DNA of 64,000 nt, taken from positions 86,157,594-86,221,593 of the forward strand of contig NC_031770.1 in NCBI RefSeq assembly GCF_001522545.3, in the 5' to 3' direction. This DNA is from Parus major (taxonomy: Eukaryota > Chordata > Aves > Passeriformes > Paridae). The notes under the pieces were generated by a model that was given only the letters and a program-made list of their open reading frames with translations, did not search any database and had not been told where the DNA came from. Position 1 is the stretch's first letter; each line of letters opens with the position of its first letter. A program made the position numbers and the translations under genes. This document shows positions 12,226-26,954 of the stretch, in pieces.

Positions 12226-15200
12226 ATCATCAAATTAATGCTTATAATATATATCAAATTTCATAAATTTCAGATAAAACAGAACATTATTTGTTTTTGA
12301 CATGCAGTACTTTGGATCTATGTGACAATCACTGACTTTCCTCAGTGAGTAGATCAGATCAATCTCAGTGATGTTGCATTGGACCATAATTAACATTATA
12401 CAAACAAATGGCAACATATGAGTTCAATTAGACTAACATATAATGTGGGTTAATATTCTCAACATTTTTATGTATAAAAGGTGTAAACTTCCTTTGGTAC
12501 CAGGCAGCACTACCAATTCCACAGTACTCAGAAAGAGCACTTCAGCTTTCTCTAGCTATGCTTGTGGATTTCGACTACAGATGGCAAAAATTTAGGTAAC
12601 AGAGATTTATAAAGAAATATGAAGCCCTTTAAGTTAACAGTACAAAGAACAACATAAAAGTAATTTTCTACAATATCGAAGAAAACCCAAACTGTTCTTC
12701 CATAATGCCAGGGAGGGACATAAACAATATTCACCACAGCAATACCACATGAAAAATTATAACTAGAAATCAATATAGTCTACGAATTTATTCATATTCT
12801 CTGATCTCTATTAAGCAATCCACTTTAAAGATAAAAACAACCTTACATACTTGATACAACTTTCAGTTCTACACAAGTGTTTACACAGGACTGTTTTTTC
12901 TACCCAGCTGGCAACATTGCCCAGGTCCTTATTCAGAGTCATTCCGCACAGTTAAAGCCAATTACCTCACTTTCAACTTATGTGTAGCTGCTATCTGCAA
13001 TCATCCTTTGCTGGCCACAAATACATGAATACTTTTTGTCCTATTGTGGTCTGCTTGTAAATTCACCTTCTGTATCTATAATAAAAAAAAAAAAAAACAA
13101 ACCCTGATCTGTGTTGGGATGTGTATATTTTCTTAACAAACTACTTGAAAAGAGTAGATCAATATTAGCAACATTCATACATGTATTCTCTCATCACATC
13201 AAATTGTTTCCATAGGAGTTTATATATATTGCACCTCATTTTCCTCAGTTCTGTGTGTGACTCAGATGGAGTTTAGGGATTCATTATTATGGGAAAGAAT
13301 TATTATTTGTTTTATTATGTTTATTTACTTAGATGAGAACCTACAAGGAAGAAAAAATAAGTTATTTTAGGGCTTCTGATGAGCCACTCTCAGAAAATAT
13401 GTATATCAAAAACCAAACAAAACAAAATCAAACCCCCAATCTTCTGCCTTTGAAGATTTCATTTTTTTCTTCCAGTCTAGAAAATTAAAAATTTGCATTA
13501 GTTTTGTCATGAAGATTAAAGCCTTGGATGTTACAGGAATAAATATTTTCTAGTGGGAAAAAAATCTTCTTCCACAAAAAGTGAAGAGAAATTCATTATG
13601 TTTTGTTTTCATAACTTTGTCTGGGATGACAAAAACTTATGTTTTTCTATGTAAGACTACACTTTGAATAAAATAAACATGCATATGGATGGTAATATTT
13701 GAGCACTGAAAACATGATATAATAAAGTAAAGGAAAGTTCAATAGAGAATCATTGGGTAGAAATTTGAAAGCACAGTTGAGAGCAGAAGGAAATATAACA
13801 AATGTCCTTTTGAACAAACTTTCTAATTCAATAGAAATGCATCTCTATGTGAGAGTAATAAATGATAGTAAGAGCTTACATATATATTGACACAGTTTGT
13901 TTTCATAGAAACCTTGCTTCAAACACAGTGTGCTATGTCAAAAAAATAGCATCAAAACATCCACATTGAGAAAAAGAATCAAAACTAGTGATCTGCTGGA
14001 TAAAAAATAGTGTGAAAAATAAATGAAAAAATACAAAAAGTACCAGGCCCTACATTTTCAACAGTTATGTATTGAAAAGAAAGAGCTACTAGAGAACTCT
14101 TGCAGAGGGAAGGTATTTTAAATCTACCTACATGTAATTCCATTGTATTTCAGTTGGTTGTCAAAGACAGTTCTTCAGTGCAGTGTTTCTGAATTTGCTA
14201 TTGGAAGTAATTTCCTCAAGATTTTGTGGTGAACCTACCCACATACCAATGTAATTTTCAGCCCCCTCTTGGGTGAAAGATCTAGATGCATATCTTGGTA
14301 TTGTAAATTTTGAGTTGCCAAAAGAATTCCACCAGTAGAAGTGAAATGAAATGATTACTTACCTTTCTTCAACATCCTATTGATTCAAAACCAGTTGCAT
14401 GTACCTTGTCAAGCAGAGTCGTGCCTTGCTTCAAAAAGCCTTTTTTAGGAGAGACAGCATATCTTTCAATAATTAATAAGCAGCCTGAACTCAGACTGCT
14501 TCCTAAAATACTTGATGAAAAATATGATCTAGTAGTATGGACACAGGGAGAAGGTCAACTAAAATAGATGGCTTTAACTTCCTCCTTGCATAGATGCACT
14601 GTGTATGTCTGTGCTACTTAATCAAACGAGCTCAATCATGTCCTTACACTAATGCCAACTAACTCTGCAGAAAACCAGCACAGCAGAAATCATGCTACTA
14701 AACTCTGCTCTCATTTAAAGTGGAGAAGATGCATCAAAACCACTTCTTCAAAATAATACCACACTAAAGCCAAGCAAAAGTCATAAATGTGTTGATTAGT
14801 GACCAGCACTGGACAAAACTATTCCAAACATTACTAATTTATCAACAAAACTGACACAGCTTATCTTCCCAGGGTCATTCCCTGGTACTACTTCGCTTTT
14901 CTGTGCTAAGACTATACTGCATTGAGAAATTCAGCAACAAGACCTATTACTGTTAACAAATCCTTTATTTTTGTAGGAATTCATCTAAGCATAATGCTCA
15001 GCAAAACTAGCAGAACACCTATACAGGTGAAAGGTTTTTCATGTGAGGTGGAAATAGAACTCTGCAGTTGGCACAAAGCTTTAATGCATTGTTACAACAA
15101 GAAAACACTTAGAACAGACTAATAAGAGGAAGAAAGCTCTAAGCAAGACATTAAAGATGCAGTGTATCTATGTTCCTGAGGTTACTAAAAAATCTATACT

Positions 15201-18200
15201 GATACAATAAAATAAAATGCAACAGAATTGATAACACATTAACACAAATAATATATACACTTTACCTCTTCTTGGTTAATTCATATTCAACGGCAGCAAA
15301 ATTAATCACTAAGAGTCCACTTATGGAAGGTCCAAGTAAATTGGGGAATCAGCATTGAAATTACTCCAACATAAAGTTTTGGAAGATATTAGAAAAATAA
15401 AGTGAAGAACTTCTCCTTCTCTGAGCATAGTTTGTATTATATGAAAGACTTAATTTCCATCTAAGTTCTGTGTACAGACCTGATATTTAATAATAGCTCT
15501 AATCAAAGATGGAAAAAGACCCCAAAAAACAAGAAAAAAAAACCCAACAAAACACAGATTTTTTGAATCTTGCAAAATATATATACATATATATATATTT
15601 AAAATATATGTATGAAATATGTCAGAATATAATGAAATTGTAAAATAATATTTACTAAGAATATCTATTTTTTTTTTCTTTAATCCTGATTCCTGAACAG
15701 ATGAAATTGCTGCTCTCTTTGCTAGCATGTCTGTGTTTCTATACCCTTTTTTATGGCATAGCCATGTAATTGTAGAACATCTTGTCCCATTTCAATCAAA
15801 ACTGAACAATTAAAGTGATGACCAAAAATTTCTTTAAATATTTTTAAGACATCTTAATATTGAATTCCACTCTAAATGAGACAACTGATTATAAATGGAA
15901 GCTACATGTTTAAGGTGTAAATGTCTTCATCTGGTGTGACAAATCCTGCCACAACCTTCAAGGAGCCAGCCAGAGGAAATATACTTTATCCCTGGTATCT
16001 TTGAGGGAATGAAACTAAAAATGTTTTCATGTCTTGGATTCTCTGAGTGGTTTATACTGTTTATGAACACTGTTTCAAACAATGCATATTAAAATACCCT
16101 AAACTAAAATTGATGTGTGGATAGGTTGCACTTCCAACCCTCTTAAATGCCAGTAAAAGAATCTGTACAATTAAGTACCTTGAAGTCCACAACTGGAACA
16201 GAGGCATTTCTTCTTAGTATGTAATACAGGAACACAGGATAAAAACTTCTCACTTAAGCTAAGGAAAAATAATTCTGAAAATCAGTAACAACTCTTGTTA
16301 CTTGCTTTTTGGAAAAAATCATCCCACAACAGAGTATAGCATCAGCTGTGTGCCTCTTGGTGTTCTGGTGTACCTCCACTTTCTGTAACAAATGGCAAGC
16401 TTGATCTCATCTGCAAGTTGTTAAATGGTGCCTGTCAGCTATTCCATAATACATGAGTGGCATATCACTCTCGATTTCCCTTGACAATGCTTACCTTGTG
16501 CAGACAGATGAAAGGCTTGGATGCCGATAAACTCACCTTCATCCATACTGATAATACAGAAAGCTTGCATATCTATGGACTTTTAATGCTTAACTCTGAA
16601 ACTACTGGTGTACTTGGTGTAAAACTTCTTAAGACATTTAAAATATAGTCCAATGAGGTAGAAGGAAATAACACAGTACCTTTCATAAAAATTTTATCAT
16701 ATGTGCAGTTCAAATCTCCTGGAAGCAGTACTAGTTCACATGTCCTGGAAAAATTAGTTTTCAACAGGCAACTGATTAACAAATCCCAAATCACAAAACC
16801 TGGTTTTTTAGAGCTTTAAGGAGAAGATAAAAACCCACTACATAACTATGAGGCAGTAATTCCAGTTCTGCAAGATGGTTCTTTAAAATTAGGAAAATCT
16901 GAAAAAAAAATTTAAAAATAAAATCAGTACTCATCACAAAATCAGTACTGCATCAGTAGGTGCAAATAAAATCCAAGTCTTACTAGGAGGTCTTGTTTAG
17001 CCTTTAGGTTTTTTTTGGGGTTTTTTTTTTTTTTTTCTTTGTTTTCATGTAACATTCTCTACAGCTGGAAGAAACCTGTGGAATAAATGTGAATCTGCAT
17101 AAGTTCAATCATATTTGTGTGATAGGTTTTAATGTTCCTATATAGAATCGGTTGGTGCAATGACTTTCTGTTGTCCAAGTAACTAAACCTCACCTACTGC
17201 TACAGACTTAGACTAAGGTAGTGATTCCTAAAATTAGTGGAGAACAATTCTATCTTACCTGCTACCTAAGTCTTTCAAAATTTGAAGTCTATAGCCTGAC
17301 AGTCCAACATTTCTTCTTATACTGGAAATGCCTATCTTAGTCTATTCTATGTATCTAAACTGAATATATAACTTAATCTTCAGTCTTTCTAAATACTGTC
17401 CCTGTAAAACTTTTTGAATATTATCTCTGCTATAAATGTTACTTTTCTTTCTGAACATAAAACAATTAAAAGTATTACATTTATTAAAAAATGTATCTTT
17501 TGTTTTCTCAAAACACTGACTAACATAAGTTAATTGAATGTTCTGCATTCTTGGCATTGCTTTCCCATAGATCATTTCAAGCCCTGCGCCTGTGAAATTT
17601 TAAATATGTATCATCATGAGCAAAATTTCACTCATGCATCCACAAGCTTGATCCACCATATAAGAACACTCACTTATTTTATTTATGCAAATCAATATCA
17701 AAACTATAGACAATTCTGCATCATACATACTTCTCAGTTGTGTGTACAATTTATTCTGGCAGAAATTATAAGGGAAGGAGATTATTAGTTAAATTTGAAA
17801 GGTAACATGGGATAGCTCAACTGGATTTGAAAGAGAATTCCAATTCTAGTCTCATCTAGTTAATTCCAATTTTGACCCCTCTGCCTGTAAAGTCACAACG
17901 TTTAAAAATACAAGACGTTTCAGAGTACACCAAGGTTTATACACCATGTGTTTATACCAAAAGTTTATAGACTAGGAGTCAACATTAAATAATAGATGTA
18001 GAAACACAATTCCTGAAATTTTTGGAAAGGGGGCACTCTGATCTCATGGTGAGGACTGTAGTTATGTCCCTCAGTTTGTAGATAATTTTAATTCTTGAAA
18101 TGAAAATATAAGTAAATTGATAAATCAAAGTTTCACTATTTTTTCTTTTAAAGGTATATGAAAATATTTCTAGTAACAAATGTGAATGTTCCATCTCAAG

Positions 18201-21200
18201 TGTAGTTTGAAAATTGGTTTTGTGATGAATAATCCTTGGCAGTATATACCAGAATTGTATTCAGCAAATAAGAAGACAAAATTATTCAGTAGAAGGTTGT
18301 CTCTAGATTTTGTAAGAGAACAGTTTATAATACTGTAATAAATAAAGAAGAGGTGTATGACCTTACCATAGATCCAGACTTTTGCCCTCTCAACATTTTA
18401 AAAAGGAGATAATTGGGATGCTTTAAGTCACCAAATTTGATAACCCATCATGAAAATACCAAATGATACTTTACTCAGATATGTGGTCCATAACATGATT
18501 GTTTATTGCAGGATGACAGTTGTCAGATGACTTTCATGAAAAAAAATACTAATTTATTTCAGTAGACGAGGGTAGATAACTAATTTATAAATAAAAATCT
18601 AAATAAAATATGCATAAAACTGAGAAAAATCCAGTCTGTTTATTTTGTTACTCTAAAAAAATAAGACCATTTCAAGGACAGTCTTCTTAGATGCAAAACT
18701 CTCAGAAGTTATTTAGGTAACATTAATCATCAACAAGATAAACTCATAACCTCATTATATAGTCCTGGGCTCTTCAAGAGAGTGTTGCCTTTCTGTCCCA
18801 TGTCTCTGAAAGTCAATCTGACCTATATTATAGCAAAATTTCTAACTACATGCCTAATTTAAACTCAAGAACAACTGTGGCAGTACAGTTCTTTTCAGAC
18901 AGCTTATGGTCTCTAAATAAATACTTTCTCATTTTCTTTACATTTTAAAATGCAGTTGGAACCCTCTCCAAATTCTTCAGTATTCCCCATGGTTTTGTTA
19001 GCTGGTAGAGAAACTGTATATTACTGAGGACACCAGATTAGCAGCTCTGTCAGTTTTATTGTTGCTTTAGCTAACACCATATCTTGCAGTGTATCACTTT
19101 GCAATTTCCTTTGATTTCTCATTCAAGGGTCAGGGTGTTTTAGTTTTAATAACATATAATCTTACAGTAATAATAGTACCCAGCTTTGAAGCATACTGAT
19201 TTAGACAAAATTTATAAAACACTTTACTTTGTTGACATTTTTGTAGCCACCTGCCCAGTCTTAGTTTCAGGGCACAGTAAATTAGTAACTCATACTCACT
19301 AAGGGTGCCAATTTACAGTGTTTCAGCTACTCCACAGTAATTATGACATGCCTCTGCAAATAGGAAAAATTAGAGGTTTATTGTTTGCTGAAAGAATAAG
19401 CAAGCTCTTTTTTTACAATGGGTTAAAAGTATGTGTCTGTATGAGTCTTTCTACTGTATAGAAATTTGTTGGAATCTGTGTTGCTTTCATGTCTGAAAAA
19501 TGTACCCACAGCAATTTGCATATTTTTAGAAGGGCCGAGAGGGAGAGAGTCAGAATTTTGATTTTCATGAATTTAGTATTCACATAGGTAATTATCTATA
19601 GCAGAGACCCCAGGACTGTGACTTTAATTCAGTCAAGGTTTACTATTTCTCTTTTTTTTATAGAGCAGAACACCTCTATAGGGATGCAGTGATATCAAAG
19701 GTACTTATGGAATAACAACAGCTGGAAAGCCAGGCCACTATACATAAGTGTGTACAATTTGACAAGTGCTTGACAAGAAGCATCAGACAAGAAGGAACAG
19801 ACTCTAAAGTTGTCTTTCAAACCTGAATTTTCTAATTTCTTTACTATTTATTTTAGACAGACATGTTTAGGAGATCACTACTCTCAAGACATTAGTTTTA
19901 AATATGAGATTTTATTTTTTTTTAATAGGAAAGTATGTTTTGTCAGAAAACTATCAGTGATTCTAACAGTCAGATTGAAGACTGAAGAAATCTAGGCTGA
20001 TGTGTGAAAGAATCATTTACTGTTCTGGGGAACAAAACATATATAAAAATAGGAAAGGGGGAGAGAGGCTCAGGTGTTGAGCATCACATGCACTGTGAAG
20101 CAAAAATAATTGCCCCATTGCTTTCTGCCTTAAATGCAGTGTGTTTTACATACAAAAGGAAGAGCAATAGGTATTCTAGAAGTATAACAGTCTTGACAAT
20201 ATTTTGATTTTCATATGACTAGACTATGTTCAAATAAAAATCTAGTACTCTTTATTAAATGTATTTCATGAGTAATCATTTATGTATGATTATATACAGC
20301 CTTCTTTTATGTTCAGAGCTATGTATTTTTGTTGCTATTAATATTGTTTGGCAAAATCTGCTTTGTAATCCTGATAGACTGTGTCTTCCAATGGAGTAAA
20401 CCATTAGTTTTACACTAAGAGAAAACAAAGTGAAGGGAATGAAAAGAAAGGAACAGATGCAGTATAATAGATTTTTTTTAATTTATCTTCAACAATACAT
20501 TTTGGTTATCTGGAGAAGGATGTAATAATTTTATTAGGTATTCTGAAATTAATCTTAGTTTGGGTCACAAACAATGACTTAGTGATTCAATTATGAATTC
20601 AGTTAGTGTTATAATCTGCTCTCACTATTTTGATCCTTTCTGGATTCTTCAGATTAAGAAACAATAGGAAAAAAATCATTTACCTTAATTCAAACACTGC
20701 ATTTAACAGTATATTTTAAACAAAATATACCATGTTATCCTAAGTAAGTAATTACTTTTTTGACAGAGTCCACAGTTTTCTTACTTTTCAGCAAAAAGTA
20801 GTTAGCAATAATCCACTACAGCAAAAATCAAGTAGTAAAACCCTAGACTCCACCTGACTTGAATATACAAATCTATGTTAACTGATCTTCATTGATTATA
20901 AGAGTTAATATACCATGGAAGTTATCAACACAAATTCTACTAGACTGCTAGGAAAAAAAAAAAACCTTTTATTCTATGTTTATTTAGAGCTGTCTTTTTC
21001 TGTTTAAAAAAAAAAAAAGAAACCAAAATGCTGTTGGCATTCAAGTTTTATCTCTGTTCCAAGAATTATATGTAGTATCCTAAAATAAGATAACAATCAT
21101 AAAGAAGCTTGGATACATCTCTTATATGAAACTCCTACTCCATAAATCTAAACCCTAATTCCATTGTTGTCATGCTATTTAAACAGCAGGGAAATATAGA

Positions 21201-23279
21201 TAAGAGAATGAATTGGAGCTAGGCTACCAGCTTCTGCAGGAAGTCTGTTGTACTCTTAAATCCTTTCATTATGTTCTGCTTTCACTGAAAGTTAGACCTT
21301 GTTGGGACACAGAACCTCAAGGCACATGACCTTTGAATTTCACAATGTCTCAGAAAAAAATGTTATTTGATTGAAGATGAAACTATTCATGTTCATTTAG
21401 ACTTCTAAATAAAAACAAGACATATCTAGGAAAAAAACCAAAGAAAACATTTTAGAACTTTTATTTATCGTTTCTACAAATTATGTGCCGCCTAACTTGA
21501 TAATGAAAAATGAGATAGATATTATGTTTTCCCTTGCCTATATCTGACAAACTGATAGCTGCTTTGGACTCTTCAAGGCCTTCTTCTTCTTAGTCTTTTA
21601 ATTGTAGGACCCCAACACTGATACCAACAGTGGTCACCAAGAGCTCTACTAGGGTGTAGGAAAAAAGGAAAACAAGAGTCAGGATCTATATTTTAAGATG
21701 ATACACCAGGGAAAGGCTGTTATTTGTATGTCACATTGTATAAAAATATTGCTGACAAGGTAGAACAGTATTCCAAACAATCAATGAAAGTCAAGGGCAG
21801 GACATTTCAAAACTGAAAAAAATAATATAATTTTACTTGACACATAATTGACTAATGTAATTAATTGCCACATGATAATACTGGCATCTAGAGGAGTATT
21901 GTTACATATAGGAACTCTATAAAGAAAGTAAGAAAACTAATAATTATGTAGTAGAGGATAAAATATTTTTAGATTAATATAAACCCGTAAGCTCTAGGTT
22001 AAATTAACCACAAGCTGACAGAATAGACAAGTAATTTTTTCCTTTGGACAAGTCATTTCTTGTGTGTTTCAGAATTTTCTGCATCTCTCTCTGATTATTC
22101 CGGTTGGGCTATTGGGTGATCTGGTGAATGGGTTATGGCAATTCTGAGGCATTCTACACCCTTGATCTTCAAAAACAATTCACTTTAGTTGCCCATTACT
22201 ATGTTATTCTTGAAATGTAAAATTAATTATGATTTGATGTGATCTATGTGTCCAGGAAATCTCATCACAACAACATATTGAAAATTAACCATAAAAATAT
22301 ACACTGTAAAATTAACATTTCTTTCATTACAATGTGCCTATTTCATGTATTAACATCAAGAAATTGGGGGGGAAATGAAAAGGAAAAATTATAAAGAGAT
22401 TGTCTTTGTTAGAGGATGGTAACAGAGAAGAAACTTGAAGCTCCTATATAGGACTTGGCAGCTATAAAAAATACACCACACTGAACAGAACTTTCTAAGT
22501 TGTCAAGATAGGTCTTGACAAATCTGTACTTTACCAACAGTTTACTGCACACAAGGATCACCAAGCATTACAGAATATATAGTTATCTTTCTGTATGTGC
22601 ACATACTGCAGACAATGATGGTCCAAGGAGACTGAAATCCTGGGAGCATATGCTTCATGTCACGCTTGGAAATACCAACCACTAGGATATCCCTTAACTA
22701 TTGTTTTTCAAGCTGCATAATTTTGTGGTTGAGGTAGCAACAAAATGCTAATGTTTAACTTTTTAATTAGACTATAGAGATAAATACAATCTGTTGTGCT
22801 ACAGAAAAATCTGGATTTTTGCTGTTAAATGAAATTACATGTTATTCTCTGTTTAGTGTCACCTATTAATCACAAGATAGAGAAAATGAATTCTTTAAAC
22901 ATGGAAAAGGAAAGCAAGGATTAACATTCTCTAATCAGGAGTTTTGTTACATTCCCTTCTTGCCCCTTCACCTTCTACTGTCATTATTAATGGGCTACAG
23001 AAAAAAAACTACATTTTGATCTCTCAGAAGCAGGGTAGCCTGCTTGTTCAAGCACAACACTTCCACCTTTTCAATTTGGCAATCTATCTACTGAGTAAGA
23101 CCCTAATTAAATTTGATTATATCTGCTCAATGCTTAGGACATGATTTACATCACAGGTGGAACACATCTAACAGTTTGTCTTAGTTTGCCTCTTTTGATC
23201 AGGAAAGGCTCAGAGCTGAGATTTCATAAAGAGAGAATTATAGCCTTTTTCTTCATGAGGAGGCCCTTTATGTTCAGGA
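12226..23279. other. Eleven-kilobase AT-rich non-coding stretch
   Basis: No CR1, LTR or gene is recognised over 11 kb. All open frames are under 100 codons, rich in F, I, L, K, N and Y, as expected from AT-rich non-coding DNA. Simple tracts include an A run at 13083-13096, an (AT)n-like tract at 15577-15608 and T-rich sequence near 17009-17040. A diffuse ancient repeat or a conserved non-coding element could be hidden here and would need alignment to see. Confidence 0.55.
15577..15608. repeat. AT dinucleotide-rich tract
   Basis: Alternating AT with a single C interruption ('atatatatacatatatatat'). It is a common simple repeat. Confidence 0.8.
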
Positions 23280-24125
23280 ACGGGTTCTGTTTCATCTTAG
23301 AACAAGTTTTCTCCAACCTGTTAATAAACAATCTGGTCACAGCAGTCAGAAGTGTATTAAGCTTAACAATGATACTAAATTGGGAGTAGTTGTTGGCTCC
23401 CTTAAACGCGGAAAGGCCCTGCAAGAGAGACCTTGACCAACCAGAGGGCTGGGCAATCACCAGCCATGGGAAGTTCAGCAAGGGAAATGAATGCTGGATT
23501 CTGGACCTGTGATGGGGCAACCCTGGATGTATGGACAGACTGGAGAATGAGACACTGGAAAGCAGTGCTGGGGAAAGGGACCTGGCGGTCCTGGTTGATG
23601 GCAAGTTGAAAATGAGTCAGCAGTGTCCTGGCAGCCAGGAGAGCCATCTCTGCCCTGGGGGCATCAGGCCCAGCATGGACAGCCAGGCAAGGGAGGGGAT
23701 TGTCCTGCCCTGCTCTGAACTGGGGTGGCCTCACGAGTGCAGAGGGCACCTTTGGGCACCACAATAAAAGAGGGATGTTAAAGTATTAGAGAGCATCTGA
23801 ATGAGGGTAATGAAGATTGTGAAAATGCTGGAGAGGAAGCCATATGAGGAGAGGCTGAGGTCATTTGGCTTGTTCCGTCTGAAGACTTGAGGGAAGACAT
23901 AGCAGTCCACAATTTTCTCATGGTGGGAAGAGGAGGGACAGACACTGACATCTGTGGCAGCTAGAGACAGGACCCGAGGGTACGGCCCTGAAGTTTTGTC
24001 AGAGGAGATTTAGGTTGTATTTTAGAAAAAGGTTGTTCACACAAAGGGTGGCTGGGCATTGGAGCAGGCTCCCCAGGGAAGTGATCATAGCACAAAGCTG
24101 TGTTGCAGAGTTCAAGAAAACTACA
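23280..24125 (+). mobile_element. CR1 LINE, ORF2 palm to C-terminus, both ends truncated
   Basis: This is a plus-strand CR1 copy. The first part (about 23290-23385) translates as 'LEQVFSNLLINNL' and 'LTMILNWE', a decayed version of the reverse-transcriptase palm around the FADD motif; the catalytic aspartates are no longer present. It continues through 'gaaagggacctggcggtcct' (about 23573), 'caccacaataaaagagggat' (about 23757) and 'gccatatgaggagaggctga' (about 23840) to 'gcaggctccccagggaagtg' (about 24064), the usual order of the CR1 C-terminal region. The copy stops near 24125 before the CR1 3' UTR, so its 3' end is lost. Frames are broken throughout. Confidence 0.92.
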
Positions 24126-26599
24126 GACAGAAAAGATAATTTTTACTTCCCAAAAGTAAATGGGATCTTTATACTGTAGGTTGTTGCAAATATCCAGAGG
24201 TTGGTATATGACAAACTTCACAGCCACAGGTTTGTATGTATTCTGTGATCAGGTGAGAATGGAATTGTTAAGAGGTGAGGTAACAGTTCTGTATCTGTAA
24301 CATATTCATCTTGAAAGTCCAGTCATACTCTATGTTGTTATGGTTTTTTTTCTACTAGTGTACATATATATATATACATAAAGCATGGCTGTCACAAGTA
24401 AGGGAGATGAGTATTTTGGGTTGATGTGTGTCACATGCATGTGGCTGACCTATATGAGGTGATGCATAGTATATGTGTTGTTTAATTGACAGGCAATTTA
24501 GAAGATATGAGTTTAAGGGCTCCCCAGACCCAGGAATATGGTCTCAAAAAAGAGGTAAGTGTTGTGCACAGTGTAATTTCCTTCCATTAACTTCCTCCTC
24601 TGCAAGAAAAAAGCATAAAGTCACTTTCCGATGTGGTGATATAGAGGACTTCGACCTTACTTCTGAGACTGGCAGCACTTCTTACATTCATATGGATGGT
24701 CAGAAAAGTGTAAAAAGAGAAGGGCTACCTGTATTCCTATCCCTCATTGTCTTCTCTGGACTATAGTTTCTAAAGAGACTGTGTTTCAGTACTTTAGACA
24801 TGGAACAACCCCAAAAGGTAAAAGGGAGAAAAACTCCAGCTCCCAGTGGAAGAATGAGTGCAATTGCTTCATTTTCAGTTAAATTTTTTTGCTGTCTTCC
24901 ACAAAGGCCATGTAGGTCCCCAGTGAGACTGTTTAGGTGACACAGATACTCGTATATCTTATTGTAAATTGCACAAATTAGATCATGATCTTTATGGAAA
25001 AGTGCCAAAATCCAAAATACAGCCTATAACCCTTTGAAAATTGTTCCTCTTTTGTATCTGACATACAGAAAAAATAATCTGAAAAGAAAGACTAAATAGA
25101 GATAACATTGTTTTCAAAAGCTTTAACTTATTTACCAACATACTTCTTGCATGGGTGGGAAAAAAAAAGAGAATAATAAACACATTTGTCTCATCTACTC
25201 ATTTTCACTTCATTCTGTTCCTTTTGGGGAAAAGCCCTGAACCAATATTTAAAACTTGTGAATTCTTCAGCATTGTATCAATAATGCTTTTTATATTAAT
25301 TAACCTGTAAGAGCACAAACACATATTGGCAGTTATCTTGTTTTCGTTTCTTGATAAGTGTAGGAATTTAATGACCTCACAATGGATGTTAGAACAAGTA
25401 AACACATTTATCACTTTTGAAAAATCCAAACATACCCAAAAGAATATCAACAGAATAAAACTCAGCTGTGACTATGCTTCATGTTTTCTAGGCAAAGAAA
25501 ATTTTTAATCTCCAGGGTTTGAAATTAAAGAGACTATCAAATTACTTTTATTTTATTTATCTTTTTATCTCTGTAAGCATCCATGAGTGCTACTCAAAAT
25601 AATACTGAGAAAGTTTTAGAAGAGTGAAGGTACAAATTTAAATATAGGAATTTTCTATCAACGTGCTTTAAAATTTCTCCTTTAAAGGCTTGAATAATAT
25701 ATATACATTTTATTTATGAAAGCATACAATATAAAAGCAACCATTCAATAGATGACATAATTGAAGTTTTCAAATAAGCTCCATGTTAACCATTCTCTCT
25801 GGGATGATATCTACTCCTTTCTGAGTACTCTTTCTGTTTTCCTTTGTTGCACATTTGAGTAACAAAAACATGTCTTATAATATCAACCTTGTGCACAAAT
25901 CCAATACACAGCCCCATACCAGCCATTTTGAAGAAAATTAACATTACTGCAGCCAAAACCAGAACATCCAGGTATTTTCACAGTAAAGAACTTTTGAGGA
26001 AAGAAGAAACTGAGAAACAAAAAAATACTTATAATTATGTCCAGTGGCTTTGTTTGGCATCAGAGAAGAAGAGTAACAGACTGGCAGTTTGTTCTTAGAG
26101 CAGGAAAAGATAGTCAGAGGTTACAGTCAAATGGGCAGACAATGAAGATTCACAGCATAATGACTTTTGACAGCCTCTGGCGTTTGTCTGTAGATGTCTA
26201 TAGCCCTCCAGAAATCTACAGAAGGCTTTCTTCAGGAAGCTGTGGCAGCAGAAATTACCAGGTTCCCTCTGAGAAGATATCTAGGCTGACTGAACCTGAT
26301 CCATGTGTCAGAAACAAGAGAAAGCCATGTATGACTGTAATTGGAGACTGTGGGAGATTAAGACATCCATCTGTTGACCAGATGTACAGTTTTTGGAGGC
26401 TGTAAGTTTCCTTCTTACATGAGCTTTTTGTCCCACTAGCAGGATTAAAGATGTCATCACCTGGACCCACAGGCTAGTACCCTAGTTGCCATTGGGCCTA
26501 CAGTAAATCCTGATTCATTCAAGAAAACAATGACACTCCAAAGGCTGGTTGCAACATTTGGAATTTAACCAACCAGCCGACCAATCAACCTACCAGTCC
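24126..26599. other. Non-coding stretch with two unassigned open frames
   Basis: Mostly AT-rich. A (TA)n-like tract lies near 24363-24380. A 62-base segment at 24493-24554 is flanked by AG and GTAAGT and lies in a 97-codon open frame, but it looks like nothing I know. The stretch 26037-26405 stays open for 122 codons on the plus strand and is less AT-rich than its surroundings. It may be part of an older mobile element ending in the LTR fragment that follows. No function can be assigned. Confidence 0.45.
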
Positions 26600-26940
26600 T
26601 TCCACAGGCTGCAGTTATTCATGAACCATTCCAGCAAAGGTCTCTTGCACAGGATGCAGTCCTTCTGGAAGAAGCTACTCCAGCACGGGTACCCTGCATG
26701 GTCACAAGTGCTGCCAGCAAACACGGTCCAGTGTGGGTTCCTCTCCCCCTGGGTTCACAGGTCCTGCTCAGAGTCTCTTACTTCCTACATGGTCTTCCCA
26801 TGGAATCACGGCAATCTTTGGGCATCTCCCTGATCCAGTGAGAAGTCCTTCCTGGGCTGAAGATGCATCTCTGCTCCACCATGGACTTCTGTGGACTGTG
26901 AGCAGACAGCCTGCCTCACCATGGTCTTCATCGTGGGTCG
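26600..26940 (-). mobile_element. ERVL-type LTR fragment (U3 part), minus orientation
   Basis: This segment has the distinctive modular pattern of this avian LTR family's U3, with recurrent 'ctccagc' and 'caggtcctgc'-like units: 'ggatgcagtccttctggaag', 'ctgccagcaaacacggtcc' and 'ctgcctcaccatggtcttca'. The same order is found in the complete LTR at 37907-38986 (roughly its 38330-38640 part). Neither LTR terminus is present, so it is an internal fragment. The open frames on either strand here follow from the low stop density of the GC-rich repeat and are not genes. Confidence 0.7.
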
Positions 26941-26954
26941 GTCTGAAAAAGTTG

